Source: Permianibacter fluminis (GTDB lineage Bacteria > Pseudomonadota > Gammaproteobacteria > Enterobacterales > Permianibacteraceae). From it: a stretch of DNA of 64,000 bases. The notes beneath the pieces were generated by a model. The model was given only the letters and a program-made list of their open reading frames with translations. It ran no database searches and was not told where the DNA came from. Position numbers and translations under genes: made by a program. Location of the stretch: positions 434,001 to 498,000 of the forward strand of contig NZ_JABMEG010000001.1 in NCBI RefSeq assembly GCF_013179735.1, read 5' to 3'. Shown here piece after piece: positions 35,430 through 44,988 of the stretch. Every line of letters starts with the position of its first letter. Positions within the stretch are counted from its first letter, which is position 1.

Positions 35430-36154
35430 TGAGCGGGCAACACTGGACGCCGGATGCCAACCATCAGGCCATTCTTGCCCACAACGGCCTGCACAGTTTC
35501 GCTGACGTCTGGGCGCTGAAAGCCGATTGGTTTGAAGCACCGAATGAACGCCGCTCCGGTTGGAGCGGCGCCAGCCGGGTCGAACTGAAAACGCCGGCCG
35601 GCGGCACGCTGGCAGTGTTTCTGAAACGCCAGCAGGACCACGATACCCGCAGCCTGCGCCATCCGTTTGGCCAACCGACCTTCCGGCGCGAATTCGCCAA
35701 CATCGGCAAATTGCAGGCGCTCGGCATTCCCGCCGTGCCGCTGGTCTATTACGGCGAGCAAAAGATCAATGGCCATTCCTGTGCCGCGCTGATGACGGTG
35801 GCGCTTGATGACTTTCAGAGTCTGGATGAATGGTGGCCAGCGCATCCGCAAGCCGAATCCCGCGCTGCCGTGCTGACTGCCATCGCCGATTGGGCGGCGC
35901 AGATTTCCCGGCAACGCTGGCAACACGGCTGCCTGTATGACAAGCACATTTTTGTCCGCAAGCTGGCGCAGGCCGGACAATTCGGCCGTGACGACATCCG
36001 CTTCATTGATCTGGAGAAAATGCGGCGCCGGCTCAGCATCGGTCGCGCGGCCGAGATGAACATCCGGCAACTGCTGCGGCACAGCAGCTGCTGCTCCCCC
36101 GCCGAACACCAGCTGCTTGAAGCAGCGTTTGATCAGCAACTGAAAAAGGCCTGA
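35429..36154 (+). CDS. InaA/WaaP-like lipopolysaccharide kinase family protein
   Basis: About 241 aa. It resembles the InaA branch of Kdo/heptose kinases: N-terminal FLKRQQDHDTRSL, the catalytic-loop-like HGCLYDKHIFV, and FIDLEKMRRRLS. Probably phosphorylates an inner-core sugar at the membrane face. Translationally coupled to the methyltransferase (TGATG). A terminator overlaps its stop. Context: Mig-14-like, deacetylase, methyltransferase, kinase. Confidence 0.8.
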   Translation: MSGQHWTPDANHQAILAHNGLHSFADVWALKADWFEAPNERRSGWSGASRVELKTPAGGTLAVFLKRQQDHDTRSLRHPFGQPTFRREFANIGKLQALGIPAVPLVYYGEQKINGHSCAALMTVALDDFQSLDEWWPAHPQAESRAAVLTAIADWAAQISRQRWQHGCLYDKHIFVRKLAQAGQFGRDDIRFIDLEKMRRRLSIGRAAEMNIRQLLRHSSCCSPAEHQLLEAAFDQQLKKA

Positions 36155-36173
36155 GTGTTCAGGCCTTTTTTTT
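36143..36173 (+). terminator. Intrinsic terminator of the envelope-modification operon
   Basis: AAAAAGGCCTGA / TTCAGGCCTTTTT stem with GTG loop and T8; it overlaps the last codons of the kinase gene. Confidence 0.9.
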
Positions 36174-36285
36174 CGACGCAACGCTGCAACACGATCTCAA
36201 AAGAGCTAACAGCCAGCTCCGCACTGCCACCAATTTTTCCGTTCTGCGCTCGTTCGAAATGCGATGGTGGGCGTGCAACGCGCCA

Positions 36286-36987
36286 TCAATTGTCGGTGGC
36301 CGTGATTCCGCGCGCCAGCAATCGGGTGATGGCGGCATTGATCAGCGCCACCTCGGGCTCGGTTACCGTCTTTCGACTGAACATGAACACCAGCTCGGAC
36401 TCACTGAGCGTCACCGGAAGGATCACCAGCGGAGGCCGTTCGTGCGCCACGACATCGCGGGCGGCGTCTTCGACGATCATCAAAATGCCGTCGGGATTGC
36501 GCAGCAACATGCCGCGCGCCTTGGCCCAATTGTTATACGCCTCGAAGCGATCAACGGCCTGCAACTGCTTTTTGATTTCCGGCCAGTTCTCACCGTAATA
36601 GCCAAAATGCGGACCGATGATGGTGCGCTGCTCGCTGAGCAAATCGGCCATCGATTTTGCCCGAATCTGCCCGGCCAGTTCCTTGTGAGTCACCATGACA
36701 ATTTTCTCGCGGCCGTAGGGCAGAGAAAACCAGGCAAACTCGCTGCGCTCCGGCAACGGCGTCGCGGCACTGACAAAATCAATCTGACCGGTTTTCAGTG
36801 ACCAGAACCGATCCAGCATGCGCTCGGCACGCGGCAAAACCTGCAAGGGACAGCCCGCTTCGGCAAACACCCGGGCGACCCAGATCCGGTCCTGATTGAC
36901 TTCGCGCTCCATGGTTTTGAATTCGCGGCTGCAGTCCGCCTGCACAGGCAGCGCCAACAACAGCAGCAGGCAAATGAAGACACGCAT
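36286..36987 (-). CDS. Periplasmic family-3 solute-binding-like protein
   Basis: About 233 aa from the ATG at 36987. Signal peptide MRVFICLLLLLALPVQADC. The remaining sequence follows the bacterial extracellular solute-binding family 3 pattern (WSLKTGQIDFVSAATPLPERSEF, FGYYGENWPEIKKQL). Cys pair near residues 18 and 46 of the mature region could form a disulfide. No transporter genes nearby, so it may serve a receptor or sensor role. Confidence 0.75.
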   Translation of the reverse strand: MRVFICLLLLLALPVQADCSREFKTMEREVNQDRIWVARVFAEAGCPLQVLPRAERMLDRFWSLKTGQIDFVSAATPLPERSEFAWFSLPYGREKIVMVTHKELAGQIRAKSMADLLSEQRTIIGPHFGYYGENWPEIKKQLQAVDRFEAYNNWAKARGMLLRNPDGILMIVEDAARDVVAHERPPLVILPVTLSESELVFMFSRKTVTEPEVALINAAITRLLARGITATDN

Positions 36988-37244
36988 GGTCGACGCCACT
37001 CCACGTTGCACCCGGCAGCGCTCAGGTCATGGCATTGCACGGCCTGAGCGGATGCGTATCGGGTCACTCGGCTGAGTATAGTCGCGGCGGCGCTGTCACC
37101 AGCGGCGGTGCGATTGGCGCTGAATGGCACGCCGGTGCGGATAGTGGTCGTGAAAATTGCGCTAGCGAGAGTTGGCGCCAACAGGGCTACGCCAACTGAT
37201 AGCGCAGAGCTCAACCGGGCATAGCTGTCGCGGTCGGCACCGTG

Positions 37245-37949
37245 TCAGTCTGACTGGAAGGCCTGCCAGCGACGCTCGAACTGCTCGCTGAATTGCCGTA
37301 TCAGGCCCGGGTCGTTGCTGAGCACGAGATTCTCTTCGTTGACTTCGGCGGCACTGCGGGTCCAGTTATAACTGCCGTTCAGCAACCAGCTGCCATCGAA
37401 CAGCGCAAACTTGTGATGCATGTGCGCTTCGGTCCGATCCACCCGTACCGGCACGCCAGCATCGCGCAAGCGACCGATATCACTGCCGAGATCACATTCC
37501 TTTTCATTGTCGGTCAGCAGCCGGAGCTGCACGCCACGGCGATGCGCCGCTAAAATTTCTGCACTGATCTGATCGTCGGAAATGGTAAAGACGCACAGCT
37601 CGGCGCGCTGCCGAACACTGCGCAGCTGCTGCTGGATGGCAAGGCGACAAGCCGGGCCGGGACTGAAGTAAGCTTGCGATTCGATGGCGACGCCGCTCGG
37701 TGTGCGCGCGACATCGAGCGCGCGCACCACCCCTTCCAGCCATTTGATCAGGCCCTGCTGATTGCCATCGTTGATGCGCTGCCGGACCAGCTCAAAAGCG
37801 CGATTGCGCAACTGGCGCAAGCCGTCTTCCGGTGGCTCGGCCTCGCGCAAGGCCAGCACCAGCAAACGCTTTTCGTCGTCGCTGAGCCGCTCATCGTTCA
37901 GCGTGTCGCTTAGCTGATCGAGCAGATCCGGTAACGCGGGTGCTGACAT
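37245..37949 (-). CDS. Phospholipase D-like HKD protein (single motif)
   Basis: 234 aa, no signal peptide. N-terminal ~75 residues helical and charged, then one PLD domain: VFTISDDQISAEILAAHRRGVQLRLL and the HKD motif HHKFALFD followed by LLNGSYNWT, as in Nuc/PLD6-type dimeric enzymes. May cleave phospholipids or nucleic acids. It starts 12 bp after the DUF885 gene stop and is probably cotranscribed. Confidence 0.88.
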   Translation of the reverse strand: MSAPALPDLLDQLSDTLNDERLSDDEKRLLVLALREAEPPEDGLRQLRNRAFELVRQRINDGNQQGLIKWLEGVVRALDVARTPSGVAIESQAYFSPGPACRLAIQQQLRSVRQRAELCVFTISDDQISAEILAAHRRGVQLRLLTDNEKECDLGSDIGRLRDAGVPVRVDRTEAHMHHKFALFDGSWLLNGSYNWTRSAAEVNEENLVLSNDPGLIRQFSEQFERRWQAFQSD

Positions 37950-37961
37950 GTTTGCCCAAGC

Positions 37962-39809
37962 CTACGCTTGCGGTGTCTGCTGGCTGGCAATCCAGCGATC
38001 CACCTCCTGCTCGAGAACCGACAACGGCACTGAACCGAGCGCCAGCACGTGATCGTGGAAGGCGCGCAGATCAAATTTCTGGCCGAGCGCGGCTTCGGCT
38101 TTCGCGCGCAGTTCGCGGATTTTCAGTTCACCGAGTTTGTAAGCCAGCGCCTGACCCGGCCAGGAAATGTAGCGATCGATTTCGGTGGTGATTTCGTGTT
38201 CGCTGAGCGCGGTATTGTCGCGCATGAAGTTCAGCGCCTGATCGCGACTCCAGCCCTTGGCGTGCATGCCGGTATCGACCACCAGTCGCGCTGCCCGCCA
38301 CATTTCGTACACCAACCGGCCGAACTGTTGATACGGCGTTTCGTAAATGCCCATCTCGACGCCGAGCCGTTCGCTGTACAGACCCCAGCCTTCGCCGTAC
38401 GCCGACAGATACGAATAACGGCGGAACAGCGGCTGCTCGCCTTGCTCGCTGGCGAGCGCATTTTGCAAATGATGGCCGGGCACCGCTTCATGCAGGGTCA
38501 GCGCCGGAATCGCCCACAGCGGCCGCTGATCGAGCAGGCTGGTGTTGACCCAGTAGAAGCCGGCTTGCTTCGGATCATTGCTGCCCGAGTAGCGACCGGT
38601 GGTGTAGGTCGGGGCGATATCGGCCGGCACCGGCGCGACACCGTAAGGCTGGCGCGGCAGCGTGCCGAAATACTGCGGCAATTTGCCGTCGATTTTCTTG
38701 GCGAAGTAGGAGGCTTCGGCGAGCAGTTCATGGCCAGTCTTTGGATAGAACTGCGGATCGGTGCGCAGGAACTGGAGAAAGGCTTTCAGATCGCCAGCGA
38801 AATTGACCTGCTGCCGAATCGCATCCATCTCCGCGCGGATGCGGGCCACTTCGGCCAGACCGGTTTGATGAATGCTGTCCGGGCTGGCATCGAGCGTGGT
38901 GTACTCAAAAATTTCTGCAGCGTAATAAGCGTTGCCATTCGGCAGCTTGCTGGCGGCAATGGTCTTGCGCGCTTTCGGCATGTATTCGCTGCGCATGAAT
39001 TGCAGCAGCTCGCGATAAGCCGGAATCACCTTGTCCTGAATCACGCTGGCAGCACGCGCCCGCAGCGCGGTCTGACTGGCCTCATCAAGCGCGCTCGGCA
39101 ATTGCTTGAACGGCGCGTAGAACGCGCTTTGTTCAGCGCTGTCGACCACGTGCAGGGCAATGCTGGCATCGCGACCGGTCAGCACCACTTGCGGCACACT
39201 CAGGCCTTTCTTGAGACCTTTTCGCATCAGCGCGGTCAGCTGCTGAAACAGCTGCGGCAATTGTTCCAACCGATCCAGATAACGTTCGCAGTTGGCAGCC
39301 GGCTGGCATTGCACGTAATCGCCGCTGCGGGCGTAATCGGCCCAGAACTGGGTGTCGCTGGTGAATGGCATCAGATAGCCACCGAGTTCGTAATCGGCAA
39401 GGCTGTTGCGGGTTTGATCGGCAAAAATACGGTAGTTGACCCGACCGTCACCGGTCAGCTGGTCCGGATTAATCTGTTTGAGCTCGCGCTGAATCTGTTT
39501 GAGAAAATCGATGCGGGTTTGCACCGCCGCATCGCTCCAGTCGCTGAATCGCCGTTCGGCGTCCTGGTCGCCGAGACTGGCGGCCAGCTCCGGAAACTGC
39601 TGCAGCCGGAACGCCCAGTCCTTGTCATAGACCGCCTTGAACGCACGATCTGCAGCGGAGCTGCTGTCGGCTTTCGCTGTTTCTGCGACTGTGCTGGTCG
39701 TGTTTTCTTCCGCTTGCACGGCAGTCAGTGCCGACAGCACGGACAACGCGGCCGCGCTCAGCAGGGCGCTGACCCGACGGGCAGGGAAAACAGTACGGGG
39801 ATCAAACAT
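37962..39809 (-). CDS. Exported DUF885 family zinc-peptidase-like protein
   Basis: About 615 aa from ATG 39809 (two other ATGs lie just upstream). Signal peptide RRVSALLSAAALSVLSALTAVQAEE. The conserved metal motif LHEAVPGHHLQ (HExxxGHH-like) lies about residue 455, with TSLLDQRPLW before it and YGEGWGLYSE after. Full family length. Probably a periplasmic metallopeptidase of unknown substrate. Confidence 0.88.
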   Translation of the reverse strand: MFDPRTVFPARRVSALLSAAALSVLSALTAVQAEENTTSTVAETAKADSSSAADRAFKAVYDKDWAFRLQQFPELAASLGDQDAERRFSDWSDAAVQTRIDFLKQIQRELKQINPDQLTGDGRVNYRIFADQTRNSLADYELGGYLMPFTSDTQFWADYARSGDYVQCQPAANCERYLDRLEQLPQLFQQLTALMRKGLKKGLSVPQVVLTGRDASIALHVVDSAEQSAFYAPFKQLPSALDEASQTALRARAASVIQDKVIPAYRELLQFMRSEYMPKARKTIAASKLPNGNAYYAAEIFEYTTLDASPDSIHQTGLAEVARIRAEMDAIRQQVNFAGDLKAFLQFLRTDPQFYPKTGHELLAEASYFAKKIDGKLPQYFGTLPRQPYGVAPVPADIAPTYTTGRYSGSNDPKQAGFYWVNTSLLDQRPLWAIPALTLHEAVPGHHLQNALASEQGEQPLFRRYSYLSAYGEGWGLYSERLGVEMGIYETPYQQFGRLVYEMWRAARLVVDTGMHAKGWSRDQALNFMRDNTALSEHEITTEIDRYISWPGQALAYKLGELKIRELRAKAEAALGQKFDLRAFHDHVLALGSVPLSVLEQEVDRWIASQQTPQA

Positions 39810-40065
39810 GGCAGGCATCCGGCGAGGAAAGTCGGGTGCCATGGTGCCACAACGGCAGCGCGCGGCAATTGTTTCGACAAACTGTGCTGGCCGTCGCTAT
39901 TGCCAAGCTCGGTCGTCATGCTAGTGTCACGGCCGGTAGCGAAACTACCGCGCGGCGTGACTGGCTCACGACAGCCAAACCGCGATTTGCTGTACCGGTG
40001 TCCTGATCGCCGGTCAGTGTGGCTACGGATTGGCTCCCTTTTAATCAGGTTGGGGAGACCGCATC

Positions 40066-40206
40066 ATGACCGAGCACTTGTCCTGCTCACCGCACCAACT
40101 CGTCCTGAACGCGCTGTTCGATGCCGTGCCATTGGCCTGGCCGGATGCACTCGCGCTACTCGACTGCGCGCTCGACGCGTTGCATGAACTCAGCTTGCTC
40201 GACTGA
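40066..40206 (+). CDS. Small hypothetical protein (46 aa)
   Basis: MTEHLSCSPHQLVLNALFDA..., an ATG preceded by a strong GGGGAG at 8 nt spacing, stop at 40204-40206. Leucine/alanine-rich and acidic, with one or two possible helices. No recognised family. It sits between the DUF885 and dNTPase genes, opposite in direction, so it would be its own transcript. Confidence 0.4.
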   Translation: MTEHLSCSPHQLVLNALFDAVPLAWPDALALLDCALDALHELSLLD

Positions 40207-40251
40207 CCGGCCTGTTCGATTGATCAGCCAGCCCAACTGACCAACACTCGA

Positions 40252-41568
40252 CTAGCGCGCCATGCCACCGATCTGGTGCGCGAGGTAAGTCGCGTATTGG
40301 TCAGTCATTCCGGCGACGTAATCGAGCACACGCATATAGGCGTGATAAAGCGGCTGCTCGCGCGCCGGGGCATTGCCGCCCATCAGATCCAGCACCCGCC
40401 GATAGCGAAAGCTCGGTGACGGCAGACTGTGCTGCTCGTACACCGCGTGACAGAACACATCGAGCAAGGTGCCGATGGTCGAGAACGCGCCGATCTCCAG
40501 TTCCGATTTGCGGGCGTTGCGGAACACTTTTTCGTAGGCCAGTTTTTTTCCCGCGCGGACGCCGGCCGCAACATCACTGTCGCCATCCAGCAACAACTCG
40601 CCGTGATAACTGCCAGCCAGCATGGCGTTCTTGTGCGCCAGAAATGCCTGCAGCGCCGATACCAGCATGCGCTCCATGGCGCGACCACGAAAGGCACTGA
40701 TCCGGCGCCGCGGACTCAGTGAACTATCTTGGGCATATTCGTGCGGCGTTTCCCAGCCGCACAGCTGCAACAGAGTCTGCTCGACATCAGCGTACTGCAG
40801 AATGTTCAGTTCCAGCGCGTCTTCCAGATCCAGAATCGTGTAGCAGATGTCGTCGGCCGCCTCGAGCAGAAAGCACAGCGGATGCCGGCAATACTTGTCG
40901 GTATTTTCCGGCAGCAGCCCGAGTTTTTGCGCCACCTCGTGAAGTTGCTGGCGCTCACTTTGATAACAGCCGAATTTTTCCTTGATGCCGGCGTGCACCG
41001 ATGTCCACGGATATTTCATCAACGCGCCAAGCGTCGGATAAGTCAGCCGCATACCGCCTTCAAACTGGTGGTATTCGGTTTGCGTGACCACCCGGAAACC
41101 GTGCGCGTTGGCTTCGAAGGTACACAGATCATCGCGCTCTTCCGGCGACAGTTCCGCCAGCAAGGCACTGCCACGATGGCGACGAAAGAAATCGCGCACG
41201 GCATATTCGCCGGCATGGCCAAAGGGCGGATGGCCGATGTCATGAGCGAGACAAGCTGCCTGAACAATGGCGCCAAGATCGGCCGGCGTGATCCACGGCG
41301 GCAATTCGTCGGCCATGGCTTCACCCGCCATGATGCCGAGACTGCGGCCGACCGAACCGACTTCGATGCTGTGAGTCAGCCGGGTGTGAATGTGATCATT
41401 GAGCGACAGCGGATGCACCTGGGTCTTGCGCCCGAGCCGGCGAAACGCGCTAGAGAAAACAATGCGATCGTGATCTTTGTGAAAATGCGAGCGGCCCGAT
41501 TCCGGCGTGCCGGTCAACTCATGATGCGAACGATGCGGCGTCAGCAGCTGGGCCCAGTTCATCATCAT
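40252..41568 (-). CDS. dgt: dGTPase/deoxynucleotide triphosphohydrolase-like protein
   Basis: 438 aa. HD-domain dNTPase: SRRLGRKTQV-type opening, RLTHSIEVGSVGRSLG, and the metal-binding CLAHDIGHPPFGHAGE (HD). Cleaves dNTP to deoxynucleoside and triphosphate. Length and motifs match the dGTPase-like type rather than the longer E. coli Dgt. GGAG precedes the first of three Met codons. Confidence 0.93.
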   Translation of the reverse strand: MMMNWAQLLTPHRSHHELTGTPESGRSHFHKDHDRIVFSSAFRRLGRKTQVHPLSLNDHIHTRLTHSIEVGSVGRSLGIMAGEAMADELPPWITPADLGAIVQAACLAHDIGHPPFGHAGEYAVRDFFRRHRGSALLAELSPEERDDLCTFEANAHGFRVVTQTEYHQFEGGMRLTYPTLGALMKYPWTSVHAGIKEKFGCYQSERQQLHEVAQKLGLLPENTDKYCRHPLCFLLEAADDICYTILDLEDALELNILQYADVEQTLLQLCGWETPHEYAQDSSLSPRRRISAFRGRAMERMLVSALQAFLAHKNAMLAGSYHGELLLDGDSDVAAGVRAGKKLAYEKVFRNARKSELEIGAFSTIGTLLDVFCHAVYEQHSLPSPSFRYRRVLDLMGGNAPAREQPLYHAYMRVLDYVAGMTDQYATYLAHQIGGMAR

Positions 41569-41625
41569 CGTTGGTACTCCGGTTGGGGCGACGCGGCAAG
41601 CAGCCGTCCGGGCAAGCTAAGCAGT

Positions 41626-42213
41626 TCAGTTGAGATCCTGCAACAGGCTTTCGGTTTCGGCCAGCTTGCGCCGCTCACGGCGGGCATAACGGCGACAGAT
41701 CAGCATCCAGCCACCGACGATCACGGTGACAAAAATCGCCCCGAAAAACGCCTGCCAACCGTGCGCCTTGGCCGGGTACAGCCAGACCGACAAACCGTTC
41801 CAGAGCCAGCCCAGCACAATGCCGAGCGGACCAAAATAGTCGCCGTAACGGATCACCGTCAGATTGGCTTTGGCCCGGCGGATGCGCAGCGCCAACAAGG
41901 CGTGAACATCGTTCTCGTGCGCGCGCCAGGTGCCACGCCGGGAGCGGATATTGAAGTAGGTCATCACCGGCGCCAGCACGGACCACAACCATGCCCAGAT
42001 CTGCCACAAGGTCGGCAATGGTTTGAACCATTGCCAGTACACCGCCAGTGACCAGATCATCAGCACGACGCCGATTTCGACCGCCATCAGCGCGTACATC
42101 CGCAGCGTGCACCAGCGGGTGCTGCGCTGCAGGGCCGGCAGATTGACCGGCTGCGCCTGCCAGGTGCGCGCCAGCTGTTGCCAATCGTTGCTGTCGGGCA
42201 TGCCGTTGGTCAT
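41626..42213 (-). CDS. Membrane protein coupled to ECF sigma factor
   Basis: 195 aa, about four hydrophobic segments (residues ~40-58, 68-88, 122-142, 155-172) with a basic C-terminus (RRYARRERRKL). Its start overlaps the sigma factor stop (ATGA). By position it could be an anti-sigma or accessory regulator, but its N-terminal ~35 residues lack the usual zinc anti-sigma Cys/His, so this is inference only. Confidence 0.65.
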   Translation of the reverse strand: MTNGMPDSNDWQQLARTWQAQPVNLPALQRSTRWCTLRMYALMAVEIGVVLMIWSLAVYWQWFKPLPTLWQIWAWLWSVLAPVMTYFNIRSRRGTWRAHENDVHALLALRIRRAKANLTVIRYGDYFGPLGIVLGWLWNGLSVWLYPAKAHGWQAFFGAIFVTVIVGGWMLICRRYARRERRKLAETESLLQDLN

Positions 42214-42737
42214 ACCGTGCTCCCCGACGGTTCGGCATCACCGAGCGGCGTCTCGCCAAGCTGGGCCATCAATTGTTTGCGTGCCCGCGACAAGCGCACC
42301 GCGACATTGCCGACCGAGATGCCGATCACGCTGGCGATTTCCTCATGGCTCAAGCCTTCCAGCGCCAGCGTCACCAGTTCGCGTTGCATCAGCGGCAGCG
42401 CCCGCACGGCATCGAGCAGACGCTCGCTTCGCTGTTGCAGGCTGGCTTGCTGTTCCGGATTCGCGCGCTGGTCCGGCAATTCTTCGCTGAGTTCATCACG
42501 GGCCAGCTCACGCTTGTGCTGCAGCACATGATTGACCGCGCGGTTGTGGGCGATGCGCAAGACAAAAGTCTTCAGCGACGACTCGCCGCGAAAACGCGGC
42601 AGTGATTGCCAGATGGCTAGCAGCACGTCCTGGGTCAGCTCGTCGCGCCGGGCCGGATTGCGCTCGAACGCCGCCGCCACCCGCGCGATCGCCGCACCGT
42701 GTTCGCCGACTACCTGTTCAAACGACTGCTCCGCCAC
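42210..42737 (-). CDS. ECF-type RNA polymerase sigma factor
   Basis: About 175 aa from GTG 42737, preceded by AAGGA at 5-nt spacing; a longer form to 42812 would lack a clear ribosome site. Sigma2: FERNPARRDELTQDVLLAIWQSLPRFRGESSLKTFVLRIAHNRA-type region; sigma4: LPLMQRELVTLALEGLSHEEIASVIGISVGNVAVRLSRARK. Directs RNA polymerase to stress or envelope promoters; overlaps the following membrane-protein gene. Confidence 0.93.
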   Translation of the reverse strand: MAEQSFEQVVGEHGAAIARVAAAFERNPARRDELTQDVLLAIWQSLPRFRGESSLKTFVLRIAHNRAVNHVLQHKRELARDELSEELPDQRANPEQQASLQQRSERLLDAVRALPLMQRELVTLALEGLSHEEIASVIGISVGNVAVRLSRARKQLMAQLGETPLGDAEPSGSTV

Positions 42738-42812
42738 GCTGATCCTTGCTGCGCCCCATGCCGAGGAAGGCGGCGATTGTAACGCAGCAAAGACCACGGT
42801 AGCGCCGCTCAT

Positions 42813-42968
42813 TCAGGACCGACGACAGGCGCGCCAATACTGAGTCGCGGCCATCACCAGCAGCGCCAAGCCAATCGGCAGGAATTCCGGCTGGTTGACG
42901 CTGAGCGCGGTGAAGGCCAGCCCAATCACGCCAAACCGACGCTCCGGCATGGCACAGGAAAACTTCAT
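42813..42968 (-). CDS. Small membrane protein (51 aa)
   Basis: Reads MKFSCAMPERRFGVIGLAFTA..., with one or two hydrophobic segments and a basic end (YWRACRRS). GGGAG lies 8 nt before the ATG. It sits between the ABC permease gene (stop at 42987) and the sigma factor gene (GTG at 42737), in the same direction as both. Family unknown; plausible as a short membrane regulator. Confidence 0.5.
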   Translation of the reverse strand: MKFSCAMPERRFGVIGLAFTALSVNQPEFLPIGLALLVMAATQYWRACRRS

Positions 42969-42986
42969 GGCATGGTCTCCCACCGT

Positions 42987-44168
42987 TCACACACCGAGAA
43001 CAAACTTCTCGCTCTTCAACTTCCAGCTGGCAAAGCCAACGCAGATCAACGCCAGCGCCAACGACACGCCGGCCGTGGTCAGAAAAGCAGTTGCCGGCAC
43101 GGCATTGCCCTTGGCCAGTTCCAGCATCAGCGTCTGCTCGGCCAGCACCGGAATGGCGTACATCCAGCTTTGCGTATTCAGATCCAGCATCGGCACCACA
43201 ATCACCGGTATCAGCGGCAACAGCAGCGCGAAGCTGACCGCGGTCTGCGCTTCCTTGAACGACTTCGAGTTCATCGCCAGGGCAATTTCAAATGCCGAGG
43301 CAAACAGGCACAGCGGCAGCGCCGTACCGATCAGCAGCAGCAGGCTCGGCAAACCGAGCCGCCACGACAGACTGATTTCTTCCAGCGGCATCGACTTCAG
43401 GACAAAGTGGCCGACGCTGAGCTCCAGGCCCAAACCGACCGCGCAAATCAGCGCACCGGCCAACCATTTGCCGGCAATCAACTCCAGCGGTTTCACCGGT
43501 TGGGCCAGCAAGATTTCCAGCGATTTGCGCTCGCGCTCACCGGCGGTGGTGTCGATGGCGAGGTTCAGGCAGAAGTAGAAGGTCGCGACAAAAAAGATGC
43601 CGAAGATCGCGCCGATGATTTTGCCCGAACGCGACGCGCTGGTCGCTGTGTCGTATTCCTGCACCTGCACCGGCCGCAGCACTGCCGGCGAGACGCCATG
43701 GGCCAGCAACCGCGCCTGGGCAATGCTGATGCCGTAGCTGTTCAGCACCTGGGTGACACGCTCCAGTTTCGAGCGCTGGTCCGCTGCCGAGTCGGACCAC
43801 AGCTCGATGGTGGCCGGACGCAGATCCTGATAGTCCTTGCTGAACGACTCCGGAATGCGGATCACCGCCGCCTGCTTGCGTTCTTTCAGCAGCGCGGTAA
43901 TCGCCGGCTCGTCCATGTCATCATGATCGAGCACGGTGATGCCTTGCTGCTTCAATTGCTGCATCAGGGTCGGCGCCTGACTGCCGCCGATCACGATCAC
44001 CTCGTTGGTTTCCCGATCAGCCTTGGTGCTTTTGCTGATCACGTTATTCAGCGTCGACCACATGATCAGCGGATAGATGAACACAAACAGCGCCAGCATC
44101 ATCAGCGAGCGTTTGTCGCGCAGGGTGTCGGTGACTTCCTTGCGCCAGATGGTAGTAAAACGACTCAT
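42987..44168 (-). CDS. ABC-2 type permease (NatB-like exporter)
   Basis: 393 aa from ATG 44168, overlapping the ATPase stop (ATGA). One N-terminal transmembrane helix (SLMMLALFVFIYPLIMW), a large periplasmic region (about residues 40-170), then five or so helices ending in a basic tail, as in NatB-type permeases. With NatA (next gene) it forms an exporter; substrate not predictable (Na+ in Bacillus NatAB). Confidence 0.88.
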   Translation of the reverse strand: MSRFTTIWRKEVTDTLRDKRSLMMLALFVFIYPLIMWSTLNNVISKSTKADRETNEVIVIGGSQAPTLMQQLKQQGITVLDHDDMDEPAITALLKERKQAAVIRIPESFSKDYQDLRPATIELWSDSAADQRSKLERVTQVLNSYGISIAQARLLAHGVSPAVLRPVQVQEYDTATSASRSGKIIGAIFGIFFVATFYFCLNLAIDTTAGERERKSLEILLAQPVKPLELIAGKWLAGALICAVGLGLELSVGHFVLKSMPLEEISLSWRLGLPSLLLLIGTALPLCLFASAFEIALAMNSKSFKEAQTAVSFALLLPLIPVIVVPMLDLNTQSWMYAIPVLAEQTLMLELAKGNAVPATAFLTTAGVSLALALICVGFASWKLKSEKFVLGV

Positions 44169-44899
44169 GCCGCGATTCCTTCTTCGGTACCGATCAGGCT
44201 GACAAAGGCATCTTCCAGATTGCTGATGCCGGTTTGTTCGCACAGCGCTTGCGGCGCACCCTGCGCCACCACCTTGCCCTGGGCAATGACGATCACGTCA
44301 TCGCACAGATGGGTCACTTCCTGCATCACGTGCGTCGCCATGATGATGCAGCAACCACGCTCGCGCAGGCTTTGCAGCGCCCGCCGCAGCGCCCGCGTGC
44401 TCATCACATCGAGACCACGGGTCGGTTCATCGAGCAGCAGATTGCGCGGCCGGTGCAGCAGCGCCCGCGCCAGCGCGACTTTCAGCCGCTGACCTTGCGA
44501 GAAGCCGGCGGCGCGGCGGTCGATGATATCGGCCATGCCGAGCAGTTCGACTACATCGGTGGTGCCTGATTCGATATCGCTGCGGCTCATGCCGTGCAAC
44601 TCGCCGAAATAACGCAAATGCTCACGCGTGGTCAGCCGCTCATACAAACCGACCTGATCGGTCAGAATGCCGAGTTTCTTGCGCGCCGCAATCGGATCGC
44701 TGGCCGGATCGATGCCATCGATGCTCACCGTGCCGGTGTCGCGTGCCAGCAAGCCAAACAGCACCCGCAGCGCGGTGGTTTTGCCGGCGCCGTTCGGTCC
44801 GAGCAGGCCGACGATTTGGCCATCGGCGGCGCTGAAGCTGGCGCCATTCAATGCCTGCACCTTGCCAAAGGCTTTGTGCAGATTGTCTACCTTGATCAT
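44165..44899 (-). CDS. ABC transporter ATP-binding protein (NatA-like)
   Basis: 244 aa. Walker A GPNGAGKTT, Q-loop ILTDQVGLYE, signature FSQGQRLKVALARAL, Walker B NLLLDEPTRGLD and H-loop MATHVM. Energises the partner permease, whose start its stop overlaps. AAGGA precedes the ATG. First gene of the NatA-NatB-small protein-sigma-membrane protein run. Confidence 0.95.
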   Translation of the reverse strand: MIKVDNLHKAFGKVQALNGASFSAADGQIVGLLGPNGAGKTTALRVLFGLLARDTGTVSIDGIDPASDPIAARKKLGILTDQVGLYERLTTREHLRYFGELHGMSRSDIESGTTDVVELLGMADIIDRRAAGFSQGQRLKVALARALLHRPRNLLLDEPTRGLDVMSTRALRRALQSLRERGCCIIMATHVMQEVTHLCDDVIVIAQGKVVAQGAPQALCEQTGISNLEDAFVSLIGTEEGIAA

Positions 44900-44988
44900 G
44901 GATATTCCTTAGCTGCACCAATCGGTGACTGGGTCAGCAGGTCGAGTCAGCAAATCAATATCGCAATACGTTTTTAAATCAGCGCGGG

